A stretch of 50,592 nucleotides of DNA from Kiloniellaceae bacterium (lineage in GTDB: Bacteria; Pseudomonadota; Alphaproteobacteria; Kiloniellales; Kiloniellaceae), in assembly GCA_021776195.1 (NCBI GenBank), contig JAJFGK010000098.1:1-50592 (forward strand). The letters run 5' to 3'. This document shows, in pieces, positions 48,030 to 50,592 of this stretch. How positions within the stretch are numbered: the stretch's first letter is position 1; every line of letters starts with the position of its first letter. The position numbers and the translations under genes were made by a program. The notes under the pieces were generated by a model. That model did not search any database. It was not told the DNA's origin and saw only the letters and a program-made list of their open reading frames with translations.

Positions 48030-50444
48030 CTATCGGGCGGACCGCATGCGCGCGCCCATGGGATCGAAGACCGGGTCGCGCGACAGTTCTCCCGTGAAGC
48101 GCTCTCCGGCCAGGTCGACGGCGACGGTCGGCGATGCGCTCGCGGTGGCAATCGACGCATCGACCGCCGCCAAGGCCACGGGCTTTTGCACGCGATAGCC
48201 AAAGGCCGCCGAGGTGGTCTTTCCGACAATGACTCCCTCCCTGTAGACCGGCTCGCTGCCGAGGGGAACCGCGTCCCCGTCGTCCAGCAGGATGGAGACG
48301 ATCCGGGTCTTGGGAGCCTCATCTTTCGATCTGAGCAGGGCCTCCTTGCCGATGAAGTCCTTGGACCAGCAAACGGCAAAACCCAGGCCCGCTTCCAGGG
48401 GCGTCACATCGCTGTCCAGTTCATGGCCATAGGCCAGAAAGCGCTTCTCGATCCGCATGGCGGTCTGGGCAAAGAGGCCGGCGGGCCGCGCCCCGGCCTC
48501 GTAAAGCGCGGCGTAGACAGCGGCCGCGTCCGCGGCCCGGCAGGTGATCTCCCAGCCCGCTTCGCCCACATAGGATAGCCGCGCGCCGCGAACCGGCACG
48601 CCGGCGATCTCCGCTGCGCCATGGCGGAAGTATCCCAGATCGAGCAGCGCGGCGGCCCCGACCTTGCGGGCAATCGCGCCGGCCTCGGGTCCCATCAGGC
48701 CGAGGACCGCATAGTCCCTGGTCTCGTCATCCAGCGTGACGGCCTCGCCGGGCCGCAGATGACGCCTCAACCAGGCCAGGTCCTTTTTGATCGCGGTCGT
48801 GCCCACGGTGAGGCGATAGTCCGCGGCACCCAGACGCAAGGCCGTCAGGTCGCTCTCGATGCCGCCGCGGTGGTTCAGCATGGCGGTATAGATGGCGCGG
48901 CCGGCCGGCCGGGTCATGTCGTTGGCACAGACCCGGTTCAGGAAGGCCTCGGCAGCCGGTCCCCTGACCCGGATCTTGCCGAAGGTGGATTGGTCGAAGA
49001 TGGCCGCGTGGCCATGGGCCTGCGCGACTTCCTGACCGACCTGCTCGAACCAGTCGGGCTTGCCAAAGGTCAGCTCGGGCTCGGCGGTCTTGTTGAAGTA
49101 GAGCGGTCGCTCGATGCCGAAGAACTGGCCAAACTGCGCGCCGGCATCGCGCCACTTGCCGTGCAGGGGCGTGGTCTCGAGGTCGCGGCTGCTGGCCCAC
49201 TGGCGGCCGGGAAAGGTGATCTCGTAGTGCTTGCCCAGGACTTCCGGCACCCGGGCCGCCAGAGCCTGGACGGAATTGAAACTGTCCGGAAAGCGTTTCG
49301 GGTCGGCCTCGCTCAGATCCATCGGCATGGCACCCTGGGCGATGCATTTGGCCAAGGCCATGCCGGCCCCGCCGCCGGTGGCGACCCCGACCGAATTCAT
49401 GCCGCAGCCGAGATACAGGCCCCGGGTCTCGGCGCTTTCCCCGAGCAGGAACGAGCCGTCCGGCGTGAAGCTTTCCGGACCGTTCAACAGCGTCTTGACC
49501 TCGGCGGTCTCCAGCACCGGCAGACGGTGCAGGGCGTTGATCATCATCGGCTCGAAATGATCCCAGTCTTCGGGCAGAAGCTGAAAGGCGAAATCCTCGC
49601 CCAGGCGCGCCGGGTCGATGGCTTTGCCCAGAGGCTCAAAGCAACCGACCAGCAAGCCGCCGGAGTCGTCGCGAAGGTAAAGATGGGAGTCGTGATCCGA
49701 CAGGGTCGGCAGGTTGCCGCTGATCCCCGCGATCGGCTTGGTGAGCAGATAGAAATGCTCGCACGGCCAGACCGGGACCTGGACGCCCGCCATCCTGGCC
49801 GCATCCCGGCTCCAAAGGCCGGTGCAGAGAGCAATGGCATCGCAACCGATCACGCCGCCGGCGGTCTCGACCCCGACCACCTTGCCGGCCTCGGTCAGGA
49901 TTCCGGTGACGGCGGTCTCCTCGAAAATCTTGGCGCCCCGGGACTTGGCGCCCTTGACCAGGGCGGCACAGAGATCCGAGGGGCTCACGCGGCCATCGCC
50001 AGGGGACCAGACGGCGCCCAGGACATCCTCCGCGTTGATCAGCGGCCAGCGTTCCTTGACCTCGCCGGCGGGGATAGACTGGGCGTCGACCCCGAAAAGA
50101 TGAGCCAAGGATTCCTGGCGACGAATGTGGGTCATGCGGGCCGGGCTGGCCGCAATCGACAGGGACCCCTTGTTGATCCAGCCGGTTGCCTGGCCGGTTT
50201 CCTCTTCCAACCGGGCATAGAGCGAGACCGAATAGCGGATCAGCTCTGTGAGATTGCGTGTCGAGCGAAGCGCGCGCACCTGTGCGGCGGAATGCCACGT
50301 CGTCCCCGATGTCAGCTGGTTGCGCTCCAGCAGGATCGCATCGGACACCCCCTCCTTGGCCAGGTGATAGAGCGTCGAACAGCCCATCACGCCGCCGCCG
50401 ACCACAATGACGGCGGCGTGCGACGGAAGACCTGTTTCGGACAT
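48030..50444 (-). CDS. Dimethylglycine/sarcosine dehydrogenase-like FAD-GcvT protein
   Basis: This 804-residue fusion has an N-terminal FAD oxidase domain (GGGVMGCSTLYHLA, about 16-29; His51 in TWHSAAQVR is the likely covalent FAD site) and C-terminal GcvT/folate domains (from about 425; ending with GKTTSAAFGYRVQKPVALA). Such enzymes remove N-methyl groups from dimethylglycine, sarcosine or related amines and pass them to tetrahydrofolate. It is convergent with the cupin gene, so it is probably a separate unit of the same catabolic area. Confidence 0.88.
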   Translation of the reverse strand: MSETGLPSHAAVIVVGGGVMGCSTLYHLAKEGVSDAILLERNQLTSGTTWHSAAQVRALRSTRNLTELIRYSVSLYARLEEETGQATGWINKGSLSIAASPARMTHIRRQESLAHLFGVDAQSIPAGEVKERWPLINAEDVLGAVWSPGDGRVSPSDLCAALVKGAKSRGAKIFEETAVTGILTEAGKVVGVETAGGVIGCDAIALCTGLWSRDAARMAGVQVPVWPCEHFYLLTKPIAGISGNLPTLSDHDSHLYLRDDSGGLLVGCFEPLGKAIDPARLGEDFAFQLLPEDWDHFEPMMINALHRLPVLETAEVKTLLNGPESFTPDGSFLLGESAETRGLYLGCGMNSVGVATGGGAGMALAKCIAQGAMPMDLSEADPKRFPDSFNSVQALAARVPEVLGKHYEITFPGRQWASSRDLETTPLHGKWRDAGAQFGQFFGIERPLYFNKTAEPELTFGKPDWFEQVGQEVAQAHGHAAIFDQSTFGKIRVRGPAAEAFLNRVCANDMTRPAGRAIYTAMLNHRGGIESDLTALRLGAADYRLTVGTTAIKKDLAWLRRHLRPGEAVTLDDETRDYAVLGLMGPEAGAIARKVGAAALLDLGYFRHGAAEIAGVPVRGARLSYVGEAGWEITCRAADAAAVYAALYEAGARPAGLFAQTAMRIEKRFLAYGHELDSDVTPLEAGLGFAVCWSKDFIGKEALLRSKDEAPKTRIVSILLDDGDAVPLGSEPVYREGVIVGKTTSAAFGYRVQKPVALAAVDASIATASASPTVAVDLAGERFTGELSRDPVFDPMGARMRSAR

Positions 50445-50547
50445 CGGATTCCCCCTAGCCCGGAAGATTCATGAAAGAGTTACCGCCGTCCCTTGTTCTG
50501 CGTTATGATTCAGGTGCTTAGACTGGATCGAGCGCAGGGAGACGGCG

Positions 50548-50592
50548 GTGACGGATTGTAACCTTTCAAAGATTGAATTTCCACGTTGTTGT
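50548..50592 (+). CDS. Possible start of a plus-strand gene, cut by the window end
   Basis: A GTG at 50548 is preceded by GGGAGA 6-7 bases upstream and the frame stays open for the remaining 15 codons (VTDCNLSKIEFPRCC). It is divergent from the dehydrogenase gene and could be the regulator of the locus, but too little is visible to identify it. Confidence 0.3.
   Translation, partial: MTDCNLSKIEFPRCC

Noticed and set aside
48621..50474. 617-codon plus-strand open frame opposite the dehydrogenase gene
   Set aside because: Same antisense effect; the minus strand codes for a complete FAD-GcvT protein.
1..50592. tRNA, rRNA, tmRNA or riboswitch genes
   Set aside because: No cloverleaf with a proper T-loop and no conserved rRNA or riboswitch core was recognised on either strand by reading; a covariance-model scan would be decisive.

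Overview
The window is GC-rich alphaproteobacterial DNA, probably from a Rhodospirillales/Kiloniellales-type genome. The main clues are an ispB-like polyprenyl synthase, a DUF2007 protein and a TrmN6-type methyltransferase in the order usual for that group, TadE/TadG proteins, a DoeA-type M24 hydrolase and BKACE-type catabolic genes. I can see no rRNA, tRNA or CRISPR array. The species call is inference.

Layout. 1-2292: host genes (isoprenoid chain synthesis, DUF2007, methyltransferase). 2372-38240: the structural genes of a long-tailed (siphovirus-type) phage, all on the minus strand but split into blocks. In the direction of transcription these are small and large terminase (38240-36341), portal and frameshifting tail-assembly chaperones (26597-24291), tape measure (22888-20597), scaffold and a Rossmann-like protein (19624-18489), then capsid, head-tail connectors, tail tube, a GTA/siphovirus-type tail tip (DUF2460, DUF2163, NlpC/P60, J-like hub), fibres, a holin-like protein and a transglutaminase-like cysteine protease (17715-2372). 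Most gaps between blocks hold plus-strand genes that look cellular or are moron-like: DUF1330, an SDR, two tandem paralogous membrane-anchored proteins, and a 10-kb section with panE-like, three EamA transporters, a YcaQ-type glycosylase, a TPR protein, a 268-bp MITE-like element and TadG/TadE/TadE. No integrase, repressor, replication gene or prohead protease is visible. The structural genes are nevertheless open and often translationally coupled; only a small winged-helix gene is frameshifted. This fits a rearranged, possibly domesticated phage or gene-transfer-agent-like particle better than a decayed prophage, but function is not proven.

38369-50592: host genes again. They are a dienelactone hydrolase, three tandem tiny lipoproteins sharing a C-x8-C-R motif, and a large ExeA-type ATPase fused to peptidoglycan-binding and TPR domains with a membrane TPR partner. 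A catabolic locus follows (DoeA-like M24 hydrolase, class III aminotransferase, BKACE enzyme, cupin, dimethylglycine-dehydrogenase-like protein) that probably degrades a compatible solute, beta-amino acid or N-methylated amine.

How the phage genes fit together: the terminases package DNA into a capsid built on the scaffold and entered through the portal. The connectors join it to a tail whose length is set by the tape measure, folded with help from G and GT chaperones made by a -1 frameshift at A AAA AAC. The tail ends in a DUF2460/DUF2163/NlpC/J tip like that of the Rhodobacter GTA. The chaperone/tape-measure module lies between portal and scaffold rather than after the tail tube, a permuted order.
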